Origin: Ashinkailepas kermadecensis
Lineage: Eukaryota > Arthropoda > Thecostraca > Neolepadidae
Length of the DNA: 64,000 bases
Direction: 5' to 3'
Assembly: GCA_034440615.1 (NCBI GenBank)
Contig: JAOTOM010005137.1
Coordinates: forward strand, 350,001 to 414,000
In this document: piece after piece, positions 11,741 to 23,009 of the stretch
Layout: each line of letters starts with the position of its first letter
Position numbering within the stretch: the stretch's first letter is position 1
Position numbers and translations under genes: made by a program
The notes under the pieces: model-generated
Database searches by the model: none
Told to the model about the DNA's origin: nothing
Seen by the model: the letters and a program-made list of their open reading frames with translations, nothing else

Positions 11741-13630
11741 TTGTGCACCGAAGACTTTTTTTTAGTTGTCGGGACGCTTTCAAAGATCTCGATGTGTTTA
11801 CTTAGTGCCGGCATTTTTGTTCGTTTCGGACCATGTTGCTTTTTGCGGCCCCAGCCTCTTTTCAGGCCCTTGTGCAGTCATATGGTCCCTGTGTGCCTTG
11901 AGAGGTTCCGGTGTTTATTTAATGATGTTTTCTAGAGTTCCCGGTATATATAGTTATGGCTACAACACATGTTTTCGGGTCCTGTCGCTTTTTGCGAGAC
12001 TGCGCTTTGGAGGGCCAGTCGCATTCTCGGTCCTCGTTGTGCTCTTAGGGTCCCGCTGTGTTCATTTGGGGCTTCTGACGCACATTTGTGGTGTCCCGGT
12101 ACGATTTCGAGGCTTTTTCTGGGTCCTATCGCGACTTATCGCGTCCAGGCGCGTGGTTCCGGGACCCAACGCCAGTTATCTGGGCTCAACGCGATTTTGT
12201 GGATCTCTTCTGAATTTTCTTTAAATTCCGAATCCCGGCCTCATTTTTTCGAGTCCCTGGCGACATGTTTTTGTATCTCACCTCGATTTTCTTCGAGCTC
12301 CGGTACGTTTTTCGATGCCGTACGCGACTTGTCAAGGCATCTGATGACATGTTCGGTGCTCCAGAACCATTGTCCTGACCTGGGCTTTTTTGGAATCCCT
12401 CATTATTTTGGAGGGCTCCGGCTTTATTTTTCGGATACCGATGCGACTTTGGGGGTCACACGGTGCCTATGTGGGGCCCTAGACGCCAATTGTTGGCAGC
12501 CCCGACGTTAATTTGTTATGCCCAGGCCAAATTTTTGGTAATACCGATGGGAATTGTGGGTCCGAGCGCGAAATTTGGTGGGACCGGTTCGAGTTTGCGG
12601 GGCGCGTTGTACCTAGCTGTGACCCCAACGCGATTTCGGCGGTTCCTGTTGCAGATTTTTGTGCCTCGGAGCGAGTTTTCTGGGGCCCGGCGTATTTACT
12701 ATGAGTCTCTATGCGAATTCTGGTGGACCGACGCGAATTTGTGTGGCCCCAGCGCGACTTTTGGGGGCCTCGGCTCGATTCTTGGGAGCATATCCCTCTT
12801 AGGAGGGAGGGGGAATTTGCCCTTTTGATGTCACTGCGGCCACCAAAGGACTTTTTTCAGCCGATGGCACCTTTCGGACTATAAATGCCCTCCGGGCAAT
12901 TTTTTCCGGACCTGTTCTTAATTTTCCGGTGCTGGGGTCGATTCTATCGAGACTCGGTGTGAACTTTTGGACATCGAGTTCTATTTTCTTAAAGGTCCTT
13001 ATGCGATATTTTTTCGGTCCTGGTACGATTCTTCGGTTTCCAGGTGCGATTTTTTTCGGTGCCCTGACACGTTTTTTTCAGTGCCCAACGGGTTTTGGGG
13101 GGACTTTGACCCGATTTTTGTTTGTGGAGCAGAGTGACATTCCGGTTGATAATTGATTTTTTGGGGCAGCTGTAACCTTTTGGGTTCAGGCGCAACCTTT
13201 TTGGTGTCCAGTGAGATTTTCAAGGGCTGCGACGCGACTTTTTTTTATAGTCCAATGTAATCTTTTATGTCCCGACGTCATTTGCTTGGATCCCTAGCTC
13301 GAGTTTTAGCGACCTAGACACTTTGTGGGTGTCCAATACGTTGTTGATGCTTTTGGTGTCGTTGTTGGGGCCCCAGAGTGATTATCCATGTCCGGATTGT
13401 TTTTCGTTGCCCCGGCTTCATTTGTGTCCCAATGATACTGTTCGGGAACGGTACTATCTATCGTGCCCCTAGCGTGATTTTCATGGTCCGAGCGTGAATT
13501 TTTGGTACCCCAAGGCTCAGCGTGATATTCAGGGGCCCCGACCGGATCTTTTTGGGCCCATATCGTGATTTTCAAGTACCCCGGCACGATCCCTGGCATT
13601 TCAGGGGCTTCTTGCAAATTATAGACCTCC
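11741..13630. repeat. Highly degenerate minisatellite field
   Basis: Motifs such as 'gacgcgattttggggg', 'cggtgcgatttttcgg' and 'gggtcccg' recur irregularly every 35-45 bp over 1.9 kb, but few adjacent copies match closely. This looks like an ancient, decayed tandem array. It continues into the better preserved arrays downstream. Open frames here (e.g. 11969-12511 plus) have Arg/Gly/Phe-rich repeat translations and are not considered genes. Confidence 0.7.
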
Positions 13631-14559
13631 TCTCGCGTCTTAGGGGTCTCGCCTCATTTCCTGGAGCCTTTTTACCGGCTTTTGGACGTCTTCTCGTGCA
13701 TCCTACCCTCCTCCATAGTCAATGGTCCTCCTCTCCCGTTTTGGATGGCCTCCTCACAAATCCTGAGGCCCCTTTAACGTGGTATGGGGCTTCCTCTCAT
13801 GTTCCAGGGGCATCCTCTGCCAAATTAGGGGCCTCCTGCCACGCCTCGTGGGCCTCCTTTGTCCTCGCAAAGCTTACCCGTCTTGAGGGATCTTCAATTT
13901 GGAAACCTCGCCTCCTTCCATACCTGCTACCTGCCACTCCCATCTTAAGTGCCTTCTCTCATTTCCTGGGAATTGCTTCCGGTCGTCGGGGCTTCATTCG
14001 GCCCTGGAAACCTCCTACTCGATCTCGAGGGACTCCTCTCGAGTCCGGCAGGGACCTCCTTTTCTCTTCTAGAGGCTTTCTTTTTCAAATTAGGGGCCTC
14101 CTCTCACGTCTTCGGAGCCTCCTGTTCTGCGTTTTGATTATATCTTTGCCCATTTTAAGGGTGGCCTCTTATCTCCTGGTGGATTCCTGTTCTCTCTCAG
14201 GTACCTCCTCTCCCAAATTACAAGCAACCTTTCCTATCTCAGTTACCTTGTCATTTCCTGGGGACCCTCTTACCGGTCTTGAAGCCTTCTTTCTCGCCTG
14301 GGAGCCATCCCTCTTATCTAATTGCCCTTCTCTCTTATTTTAGGGGCTTCCTCGTTTATCATAGGGTCTCATTTCCAATCATATATCGCCCTCTTCCGAA
14401 TTAGGTGCTTCCTGCCACTTTTCAGGATCATCCTTTTCTATCTTGGTGGAACCTTACCCGTTTTAGGGACTGCTTTTGCGTCTCCGAAACCTCATTTCGG
14501 CTTTATATTCCGTCTTTGGGCCTCCTCTCATTTTCTGAGGTCTCCCTTCCCGTATTGGG
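13631..14559. repeat. Transitional 'gggcctcctctc' degenerate repeat
   Basis: Irregular units of about 27-35 bp are centred on 'ggggcctcctctca', with spacers of variable sequence. The core equals that of the following 21-bp array. The 273-codon plus-strand frame at 13522-14343 is a by-product. Confidence 0.7.
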
Positions 14560-15700
14560 CCACCTTTGCAATCCTGGGGCCTCCTTTGCAATCCTGGGGC
14601 CTTCTTTGCAATCCTGGAGGCCTCCTTTGCAATCCTGTGAACTTCATGTTCATTCCTGGGGGCCTCCTGTGCAAACCTGAAGTCCTCCTTTGCAATCATG
14701 GGGGCCTCCTTTGCAATATTGGGGACCTCCTTTTCAATCCTGAGTGCCTCCTTTGTAATCCTGGAGGCCTCCTTTGCAATCTTGGGGGCCTCCTTTGCAA
14801 TCCTGGGGGGGCCTCCTTTGTAATACTGGAGGCCTCATTTGCGTTCCTGGGGGCCTCCTTTGCAATCCTGGGGCTTCCTTTGTAATCCTGGAGGCCTCCT
14901 TTGCATTCCTGGGGCCTCCTTTGCATTCCTGGAGGCCTCCTTTGCATTCCTGGGGGCCTCCTTTGCAATCCTGGGGGTCTTCTTTACAATCCTTGGGGCC
15001 TCCTTTGCATTCATGGGGGCCTCCTTTGCAATCCTGGAGTCCTCCTTTGCATTCCTGGGGGCCTCCTTTGCAATCCTTGGGGCCTCCTTTGCATTCCTGA
15101 GGGTTTCCTTTGCAATCCTGAAGTCCTCCTTTGCGATCCTGGGGGCCTCCTTTGCATTCCTGGGGGCCTCCTTTGCATTTCTGGAGGCCTCCTTTGCTAT
15201 CTTGGGGGCCTCCTTTGCAATCCTGGGGCCTCCTTTGTAATACTGGAGTCCTCCTTTGCAATCCTGGGGGCCTCTTTTGCAATCCTGGGGCCTTCTTTGT
15301 CATCCTGGAGGCCTTTTTGCAATCCAGGGGCCTCCTTTACATTCCTGGGGGCCTCCTTTGCAATCCTGGGGGCCTCCTTTGTAATCCTGGAGGCCTCCTT
15401 TGCAATCATGTGGGCCTCCTTTGCATTCCTGGGGGCCTCCTTTGCAATCATGGAGTCCTCCTTTGCGATCCTGGAGGCCTCTTTTGCAATCCTGGGGGCA
15501 TCCTTTTCAATACTGGGGCCTCCTTTGTAATCCTGGGGGCCTCCTTTGTAATCCTGGGGGCCTCCTTTGTAATCCTGGGGGCCTCCTTTGTAATCCTGGG
15601 GGCCTCCTTTGTAATCCTGGGGGCCTCCTTTGTAATCCTGGGGGCCTCCTTTGTAATCCTGGGGGCCTCCTATCCTCTCCTAGGTGACTCCATCTTCAAA
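14560..15700. repeat. 21-bp minisatellite, about 50 copies
   Basis: The unit is 'gggggcctcctttgcaatcc' plus t. Variants are ttgcattcc, ttgtaatcc and ttgcgatcc, with single-base length changes. From about 15520 to 15680 eight copies of the ttgtaatcc type are virtually identical, indicating very recent local amplification. Because 21 is divisible by three, open frames of 90-222 codons occur on both strands; they are not genes. Confidence 0.95.
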
Positions 15701-15895
15701 TTAGGGGCCTCCTCTCACGTCTTGGAGGCCTTTTCTCATGTCTCGTCGGCCTCCTTGCTCACTTTTTTTGCTGTGCATTCCCGGATAGGGGCCTCCTGAA
15801 ATTTCAGGGGGCGGCGCCCCCAGTCTCACGGCAGGGGGCGACTGCCCCCCCCCTGCCCCCCGGTGGCGACGCCCTTGGGGGGGCTGCCACTTCAC
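15701..15895 (-). mobile_element. G/C-rich element end closing the array
   Basis: Two more diverged 'ggcctcc' units are followed by 'ctgaaatttcag', an inverted GGGGGCGGCGCCCCC block, C tracts and 'ggtggcgacgccc' (15865-15877). The last motif is the inverted counterpart of the CAGTGGCGTCGCCACG end at 9668. It may be the right end of the element that begins there. Confidence 0.4.
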
Positions 15896-16062
15896 AATGC
15901 GTCTGGCGCGCCGTAAACCAGTCGACCAGGGAAAATATAGTTTGAGGCTCTTCTGGATCTGGGCAATGTCATTGCTGCTGGAATATTTGCGAATATTCAT
16001 CCGATGCCCAATCCATTATAATGCAGGTATCAACGCCTACCCAATGCAGACACAATTGTATG

Positions 16063-16144
<82 letters not shown>

Positions 16145-17612
16145 ATATGCAAAAAAATTCGGTACTTAATTGTATGCACTTTCGTCAGTGAATTCGCGTT
16201 GCGCTATGTGTTCGCCACACTCGATAATACAACGGATGCCCAGCTGAAAATCGGGTGTGAATAGAAGCTGTCTAGGACACCTCCGATAAGGCATAGCTAA
16301 GTAACAACGCATCTAGTCAGATATTCACCCACAACGCATGGATAAAATTAGACTTTTTCTGGGATTGAAATTCGGGCATAAAGAACAGCACTTTGCAGTT
16401 CTGTGGAGTACAAAAGCGTATACTAAGCTCGAATTCAGGACCACAAAATACACTAGGGACCAGCCAAAATCCACTCAAGGTTACCAGAAGTCATCTATGG
16501 TCACCAAAAGATTGGCGACCTCTTGGCCATATATGTACGCGACCGAAGGCACGTTTTGGTCTAGATCACATTCATAACTTTAAGTTCGATATTTAACCAT
16601 TGAATACCCTATTTAATGATTGTAGATGTTGGTCTATATTCATCGGTGTATGTGTGGGGGGGGGGATGGGGTGTATTTTACATCAGCTGAACTTCTTCAT
16701 TATTGCTCAATGCCTTGGAAGTTCGTTTTGCAAGCAGAAATTGCTTTGTCTTCACCAAATACATTATACGCAAGGGGAACATTATATACCTGAATTTCCA
16801 CAATGCTGATCTCCAGTAATGTCATTTTTGGCCATAAACCAAAATCTTAGGTTCATTCAAATTTCAAGGAGCCCTTTCTGACGGTATTTTAATGTTGTCT
16901 GCGGGTCGTATAGTTTCCGATATTCTGGGGTGCTTATATAAAATGCACCCTCTCCACCGCACTGGCAAAAGTGGCCCGGAAGTAAGAAAAATTCCTCGAT
17001 TTTGAATTCTTGCGATCCTAGGAATCAAGCTTCAAATAATAGGCACCGTTGCCCTAAGACAGATAGCACTTAAAAAGCACCATCTTGTGTTCCAACACAA
17101 AAGCTTGGGTGAGAAAGTAGTCTTTTGTACCCGCTGGATTCCACAGGAAGCAGAGTCGAAAAACTAAACTGTCTTCCACAAAAGTACATGGCGTGCGTAT
17201 CTGGTCCAATGATTGATTAATTAGTCTTCACGTCGACTCAGGGAGCGGTAGGAACAGAGAGTCACACGGCACAAGTCGAAGCCGCTGAAATACTTCGGCG
17301 AGTTTTGTTCCATTTAGTTTGCCGGTTATGTATTTCGTGCACTGATAGAAGACCCAATGTTTCCCTTTGAATCATATTCTTTGTCCCATTTGTACTGATA
17401 TAGGAGCTGTCCCTCCTCCCACATCGTGATCAAGTTAATGGTTTTCCGACCTATGCCCACCCGACACCGCTTAATTCGGTTCGCTTAGCTGTGTTGGCTG
17501 CACCTTGACCGTTCCGAAGATATGTAATTACGGAACATGCGGCTCTCCGTCTGTACTGAAATCAGACATGTTTTCCAAATCCCATAAAACGTCCTGCCTT
17601 TACTTTCACGGA
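15896..17612. other. Mostly unassigned; (TA)n microsatellite at 16063-16143
   Basis: A (TA)n tract of about 80 bp with one interruption (tatacata) lies at 16063-16143. The rest is unique sequence. Exons 3 or 4 of the FABP gene at 18.1-19.3 kb would be expected at lower coordinates on the minus strand, but none was recognised here. Confidence 0.5.
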
Positions 17613-17728
17613 TATATAACGTGACGCTGCAGCTACGGCGGACATACAACAAGTGTCGCCGAGAGCATGTTATATAACGTGACGCTGCAGCTACGGCGGA
17701 CATACACCAAGTGTCGCCGAGAGCATGT
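17613..17728. repeat. 58-bp tandem duplication
   Basis: The block beginning 'tatataacgtgacgctgcag' and ending 'cgccgagagcatgt' occurs at 17613-17670 and again at 17671-17728, with one mismatch (caac/cacc). It is a recent simple duplication. Confidence 0.9.
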
Positions 17729-18121
17729 TTCACAAAAGTTGAACGGAAACTCTATCATTTCGGTCCTTCTGCCGTCTCCATAAAAAAAATTCACCTGACC
17801 CTGCCGACAGTTCAGTAAGATTACTTCTCAGGCATGTTACCACCAAATCAATGCTTATCGTAGGCATGTTTAGGCATGTTACCTGGTGGTGTTTGCTATT
17901 GAGTAAAGTCTCGGATATGCGTGGGCCCCAACTCACGACTCAGACATCGTTTCCACCCGAAGGCGGGCCCGGCCATTTCACCACTTGGCCACACACATCA
18001 AAATATTGTTCTAATCTTCTGTCCATGCTGACATTCATTGTGATATTGAGCTGGCGATCACTATTTTGAACAATTTCAGCTGTGTAGGCTGGACGCTGCA
18101 CCTGCGATGGTGCTAACTGAC
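17729..18121. other. Intron/downstream sequence of FABP gene A; nothing recognised
   Basis: On the minus strand this follows the exon 2 donor. A short frame near 17940-18050 has no FABP exon 3 features such as a GD-x-L-x-x-x-Q-K motif. Confidence 0.4.
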
Positions 18122-18294
18122 CTTGACTTTGCGGCCGTCGGGAGTGGAGGTCTCCACCTCCACCCCGATGTCGAACTCCTGGACGTGTGTCTTGAAGGCG
18201 GTCTCCTGTTTCAAGATCCAGTGGTTGCCGTTGACCGTGACTGTGATCACGGGTGTGGAAGAGTTGGCTGCCTTGCGGGTGACCAGGCCCACGC
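18122..18294 (-). CDS. Fatty-acid-binding protein gene A, exon 2
   Basis: This 173-bp exon is bounded by ccccag (18300-18295) and a gtcagt donor (18121 downward). It encodes 57 residues beginning 'VGLVTRKAANSSTPVITVTV' and including 'WILKQETAFKTHVQEFDIG', ending '..TPDGRKVK'. Exon 2 of intracellular lipid-binding proteins is classically 173 bp, starts in phase 1 after 'GVG' and ends near '(T/D)xDxRK', as here. In the family this exon supplies beta strands and the helix-turn end of the lipid-binding barrel. It joins in frame to exon 1 at 19344-19266. The family assignment is firm; the precise FABP class is not determined. Confidence 0.9.
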
Positions 18295-19265
18295 CTGGGG
18301 GTGGCAGAGTCGAAGTCAAGGTCACAAACCCACATTCCTACGACAGCGTGGCCTGCTGATGACAGGCGGGCGTCTTCAGTGTAGATAGCGGTCAGCCGAA
18401 GCCTGTGTTTTGGACGTGTGCAAAGTAGCGCCGCTTAATAAGGCAATTTACGTTATCAGACATGCCGCAAACCAGGCAGTATCAGATTGCATTAGAAATT
18501 CGACTCAAAATCGAAACGTTTTGCATTGGAAACTCAAATCCTCCGAAGAAGTATTCTCTATCATGAACTGCTCATTCTCGCTAACACATTGAACTGGATT
18601 GACAGCTGGAGTAGCTATCGTGCCGAAAAATGCCAATTAATATCAGATCACTACCAGAGGTTCGAAATGGCTCATCCACACTAGCATTTTACTTCACCGC
18701 GGCTTTTTAAGCTTTCCAGCGGGTATTTCGTGCCTGACTTCCATCCCTCATCGTTCGCCTAGTATGCTGCTGGAATACATATGCGCGATTTTCCAGCTTA
18801 AACGATACTTTAACGTGACCAAGCCAAGGTTATACCAAAGCAAGCAAAGATTACCGACATGCCGAGCGGCACATACCAAAAGCGCCCTGCATAGTTTCTT
18901 CGATAAACATTCACTAATGTTCTTCCAGACTCCCCGAGGTTTAACAGTTGCCGGCTCTTCCGAAACCTGGCCAAGTCTCGCTCCATATTTGCCAACACTC
19001 TTCCCAGCCTCTGGCGCGGTTGATAACCAATAACCCCTCCCAACGTAGCTCACAATTCCCTCCCGGGACTGTCACTGACCGCTGGTTCTTCCGGCCTCCA
19101 CAGCCGAAAGACAACACCGGACTCTGTGGCCGGCGCAGCACGCGCGACCCGCCCCGGACTCACCGACGGCCTTCATGTACTCGTCGAAGCACGCGCGACC
19201 CGCCCCGGACTCACCGACGGCCTTCATGTACTCGTCGAAGCACGCGCGACCCGCCCCGGACTCAC
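18295..19265 (-). other. Intron 1 of FABP gene A
   Basis: Between the exon 1 donor (19265/19264) and the exon 2 acceptor. It begins with two further copies of a 51-bp repeat that includes the end of exon 1. The remainder shows no recognised feature. Confidence 0.75.
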
Positions 19266-19291
19266 CGACGGCCTTCATGTACTCGTCGAAG
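19141..19291 (-). repeat. 51-bp tandem repeat (x3) spanning a splice donor
   Basis: On the minus strand each unit contains the last 25 nt of FABP exon 1 ('FDEYMKAV' codons plus one base), the donor GTGAGT and 20 nt of intron. The three copies are essentially identical. Potential donors therefore lie after positions 19266, 19215 and 19164. The 51-bp period is 17 codons and the repeated intron part has no stop codon in the coding frame, so all three donors keep the reading frame. Confidence 0.93.
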
Positions 19292-19344
19292 TTGTTGGTC
19301 GACGCCGACGCGTCGAACTTGTACTGTCCGTCGTACTTGACCAT
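19266..19344 (-). CDS. Fatty-acid-binding protein gene A, exon 1
   Basis: The start codon is at 19344-19342. The exon encodes 'MVKYDGQYKFDASASTNNFD' followed by 'EYMKAV' and one base of a Gly codon, then GTGAGT. The G-x-[FYW]-x-[LIVMF]...N-F-D-E-Y-M arrangement is the FABP N-terminal signature. Seven residues, not four, separate the Phe from the Asn-Phe-Asp, so the strict signature is broken by a three-residue insertion, and the exon is 79 bp against the usual 73. Joined to exon 2 it reads through in frame. FABPs are cytosolic carriers of fatty acids and other small lipids. Exons 3 and 4 were not located, so the gene may be partial in this window or a pseudogene. Confidence 0.87.
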
Positions 19345-20283
19345 GTTGACTGTGGTGCGGCTGCCGACGGGAGGAGCAGAGGCGACGGCGAACGACCGAG
19401 TGCAGCTCGCTGATCGGCCGCTTCACACGTCGGCTCGGCCACCGATAAGATATCGACAGACGCCGGCCAAAGTCGAATCGCGACCGCCGGCTTCCACTTG
19501 CCCTTGGACGCCGTCAAGTGCAGAGCAATCGTGTGTGTGCTGTCTTCTGTTGGTCTAGATAAAGGGTGCTGCGCCGTGAAGTCTGTGCATACAGCCTGAA
19601 GTTTACCGAGAGATTAAACGATTGTGTGCTGGCGCCGTCTGTCCAGACGGTTGACATATATTTACTAGTCGGCGATTACATATTGCAATGACCGGACAGT
19701 TTTTGAATGCATTCCCATTTCATTCTACCATGAGGCACTGCAATGTGAGCCGACAAAACATTAGCAGACCTGTCGTCGACAATGCATGCAGCGCAGGTAA
19801 CAGGAATCACATTGACAAATGACAAGCAACGTTGCCGACATCGCGCATCGTCGCCAACTTGTCGATGACCAGATAACGAAGTTGTCCCATAATTATCAGG
19901 TTTGGTGTCGTGATTCGTGACACGACGCCGAAAATGGGTATAAACATTGAATTATCATTTAATCCTGCCTCGTACTAAAGCACATAACACACATTGGATA
20001 TCCGTATGGATATTCGTTTGGTACAGATAACGGGGCGGATTGGATAGCCATTGGCTAAAATAAACGGACACGAATTGAACAGCGGATTGACCCTTCAACT
20101 TCTTAGGTAAAAACGATAATTTGACAAAATATTGTTCTTTCCCTCTGTTTTTCAACAACAACTTCAAAGAACAAAAGTTGGGATTAGTTGACGCTGGTAG
20201 TTTTTACGCAAAATTGTCTTTGAAATATGAAAAAGTGACATATGAAAATACGTCAATGTGTGAAGGAATTAAACATTTCCATA
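19345..20283. other. No recognised feature (region upstream of FABP gene A)
   Basis: GC-rich to about 19520 and AT-richer after. It would contain the promoter of FABP gene A. No TATA box or other element can be assigned with confidence. Confidence 0.35.
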
Positions 20284-20511
20284 CAGCGGCTCAGCCAGAT
20301 CTTGATCAGAGGGTCGGACGGAAAAAATATGATCGCAGACAGATCTCGGAGCGCGAAGCGCGCCGAGAATCTTTGGTTTTGGATGGCGAAATTATCAAAA
20401 TTAATTATTTGATAGAGTGCATTTTTGGTTCTTATGCATTTTTGCTGTGCATTTTTGGTTGGTTGGGGGGGGGGAGGGGGCAGGTCCCCGGTCCCCTGGG
20501 CTGCGCCTCTG
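20284..20511. mobile_element. hAT-like MITE, 228 bp
   Basis: The left end is CAGCGGCTCAGCCAG. The right end reads CTGGGCTGCGCCTCTG, whose complement is CAGAGGCGCAGCCCAG, so the termini are inverted. Near-duplicated octamers flank the element: ATTTCCAT (20275-20282) and ATTACCAT (20512-20519), 7 of 8 alike, consistent with a hAT 8-bp target duplication if one base intervenes on the left. The interior is a G-rich block plus duplicated 'gtgcatttttggtt'. The same right end recurs at 40058-40073. Confidence 0.6.
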
Positions 20512-21393
20512 ATTACCATTAATTAGTGGTATGCTGAACAGGTACCTGCCTACCTAAGTATATAGGTACCTCAGCCCATGGCTGTGTTTCATTAGAGAGG
20601 GTGCCACTTCCTAGCTAGGCGTCTAGATGGATACTGCGAGGCATATTTGTTTAATATTCCATTTTGAAGCTGTTACCTTTGCTTATTTCAATTGATGGTG
20701 GTAGTCCTGTTTCTTCTATTCTTTGTTCATGCTCATACTCCGTAAACTAGCTAAGCTAAGACTGCTCATGTGATTCGAAGCGACATTTTATGCCGGTATG
20801 AAATATGGTGCTGAGAACAAACATTGCAATCTACATTTTGCATCAGATGTCAATTTAGCTTTTTGCCTGACCTTGGTGATTAAAGCATTGCTTATTTTGG
20901 ATGGTCTAGTTGCTATTGATCACTGTAACCAAATAAGGTTTAGTTATATTTCATTTGTGGAAACGGAGTGGATAACGGATGGATATCTCTATCTGGTACG
21001 GATAGAGATTGTTCCATCACGCATAGGAACACTGCGTGGCGAACCAGAATGTATTTAAATTGCATAAATAGTCCGTCATTGTAATGGTCGTGAGACAGGT
21101 CACTGATTTTATATGGCTAGCACTCACACTAGTTTTATGATGTTCCATTAAGGTCGACCAGGAAGCATGTTGCAGTAATATATACCAGGAAGCCAGTTAA
21201 GTACCGGTTAAGTTACCCACATAAGTACCAGTAAGCGTGCTACATTTTCCACACAATGCATGGGCGCATGGGATGCCAAAGCTCTGGACAGAACTACGTT
21301 GTGTCGTATGGCATTGTTTTACAGAAGCAGGTACGCTCCACTTTTGTAAGTGGCTATTTCTTGCCTTGTCAGTCACAGTTTCCCCCAAAAAAA
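20512..21393. other. No recognised feature
   Basis: AT-rich unique sequence without a supported exon or repeat. Confidence 0.4.
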
Positions 21394-21837
21394 TTACGAG
21401 CAATCCATATAAAATATCATACACAACACAGCTAACAAGCGACAATGACCACACAATTGCGCCTCACTAAATGGCGGAGACGAACTCACACGCCTTTTAA
21501 AGTCAGTGCGCATACGATAGAGCTCATGACCGATAGCATGCTCATTGTAGCTGTTGGCAGCTCGGACGCGAAATGTTCTATCGCCCAGGGGTGTCGTTTT
21601 ATGAAAATGATCGGGATGGCTGAAATGTTCGAAGATGCGACGAATGCGGACGAGAACCTGAAAAACCGCACTGAACATATTCACACGGCAGATATTGTGT
21701 CTTGATCCCATATAAGGCGCATTATGTGACCGCGGCAGATACCGAGTAAGCAATACATAAACAGAAGACAAACGAACTGTCGGCACATGACGAGCGAGAA
21801 TTGCTAGTTTCATGTCCCTAAAGGTAGATGTATGCAC
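21394..21837 (-). other. Uncharacterised 147-codon open frame
   Basis: This is the longest uninterrupted open frame in the window outside tandem repeats and LINEs. The translation (start 'MHTSTFRDMKLAILARH') is rich in Arg and His and has no motif I recognise. Overlapping 86-codon and 61-codon frames exist on the two strands. It may be chance, a decayed transposon fragment or a lineage-specific protein; nothing in the context favours expression. Confidence 0.2.
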
Positions 21838-22614
21838 CTATTGTGTGGTGAGTGGTACGTATTTACCAATTGCGATATTTAACATGAACAAAGTGTTTTG
21901 TGGCAATGCATACATGTATTATCTTGAGACTCAAGGTTTGAAAAAAATAAACGTTTTAATTATTGCCAGCGATATAGCTGAGTATAAGTATGCCGGTTAG
22001 TAGAAATTATAAATGGGCCACATCGAGATGCGTTTTCCATTTCCAAATACAGCTGAACTTCACCACTGCGGGTGAACAGGATTGTCTGACTCAGAATACC
22101 AAACAATGGTAGCTTTCCATGATATTGGCCGAACTAGTGTTTGCAAAAAAGCACACCCAATCATGATCGTCCACATTGTACCGCAGAGTCGCTAATTGTC
22201 TGCACAACTTAATGAGTATGATGATATGTGTTAGTTAGTTAGTCTGTTCATGCCTGGCTGTCAGACAGTTCAACGTTTTTTTTTCATTGGGTGTAACTGC
22301 CATTAGCAGTCGCCGTGGTAACGCTAGCTGAAGTGCAAGCCCAGTAATGATAACAAAACACAGTAGTTAAAGGGATAATAATTCAGAGGATCCAGATAAA
22401 TGTACAGTTACACCGTACGGGGGACGCATAAGCTGGAAAGAATGACTGTTAATTCATCTCTGGACACGCTTGCATTGTGCACTTTTGCTATAATCGTCCT
22501 TATTTTCTTCTCCAAATCCATTGGGATGGCGCAAATCCTTATTCGATAGTCTCAAAAGAAGGTCGAGATGGCTTGTGCCATCCCAAAAGTATACAAAACG
22601 ACACCCCTGCTTGT
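21838..22614. other. No recognised feature
   Basis: AT-rich unique sequence. A short (gtta)3 microsatellite lies at about 22229-22243. Confidence 0.4.
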
Positions 22615-22800
22615 GCCATGACCGGTGGTTGGTGGTGGTTATTGGTTTTACGACACGTCGACCGTTGAGTCATTTGGCGTCGCCAATCTCTCACGCCGAT
22701 TGGTCGCGGGCGAAGAGTAGCGACAGGCGAGACTCGAACCCACAATCCTTCGATTGTGAGACGGGCAACTTACCCCTAGAATACCGGTTTTAGCGTGCGG
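22615..22800 (-). mobile_element. tRNA-derived SINE
   Basis: On the minus strand a tRNA-like head begins near 22795. It has an A-box-like 'taggggtaagttg', an anticodon-arm-like segment 'cacaatcgaaggattgtg' and a B box GGTTCGAGTC (about 22737-22728), followed by an unrelated body and a simple 'accaataaccaccaccaac' tail at about 22655-22625. The acceptor stem cannot be closed as in a functional tRNA, so a SINE rather than a tRNA gene is favoured. Target duplications were not identified. Confidence 0.65.
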
Positions 22801-23009
22801 TATATGTAGCGTGGCACATGTGACCGACACTGCGCAGAATCGTGACAAAAGTGGACGCCACCGAGTGGAGCTGGTGTCCCGCCAATGTCACGAAGCACAG
22901 AGTGCAGCAGACACAGGTCAGCATGGCAGACCAGCTGGCTGGCGGTGAGCAGTTCCAGCTGTCTGTGTGCAGTGCTGATTCAGTCGTATTTCCTTGTCCC
23001 GGTTAGGAC
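22801..23009. other. No recognised feature
   Basis: Short unique spacer between the SINE and the next minisatellite. Confidence 0.4.

Noticed and set aside
17940..18050. Exon 3 of FABP gene A in the minus-strand frame near 18000
   Set aside because: The translation lacks the exon 3 motifs (GD-x-L..Q-K, KR..DG) and the splice sites do not fit.
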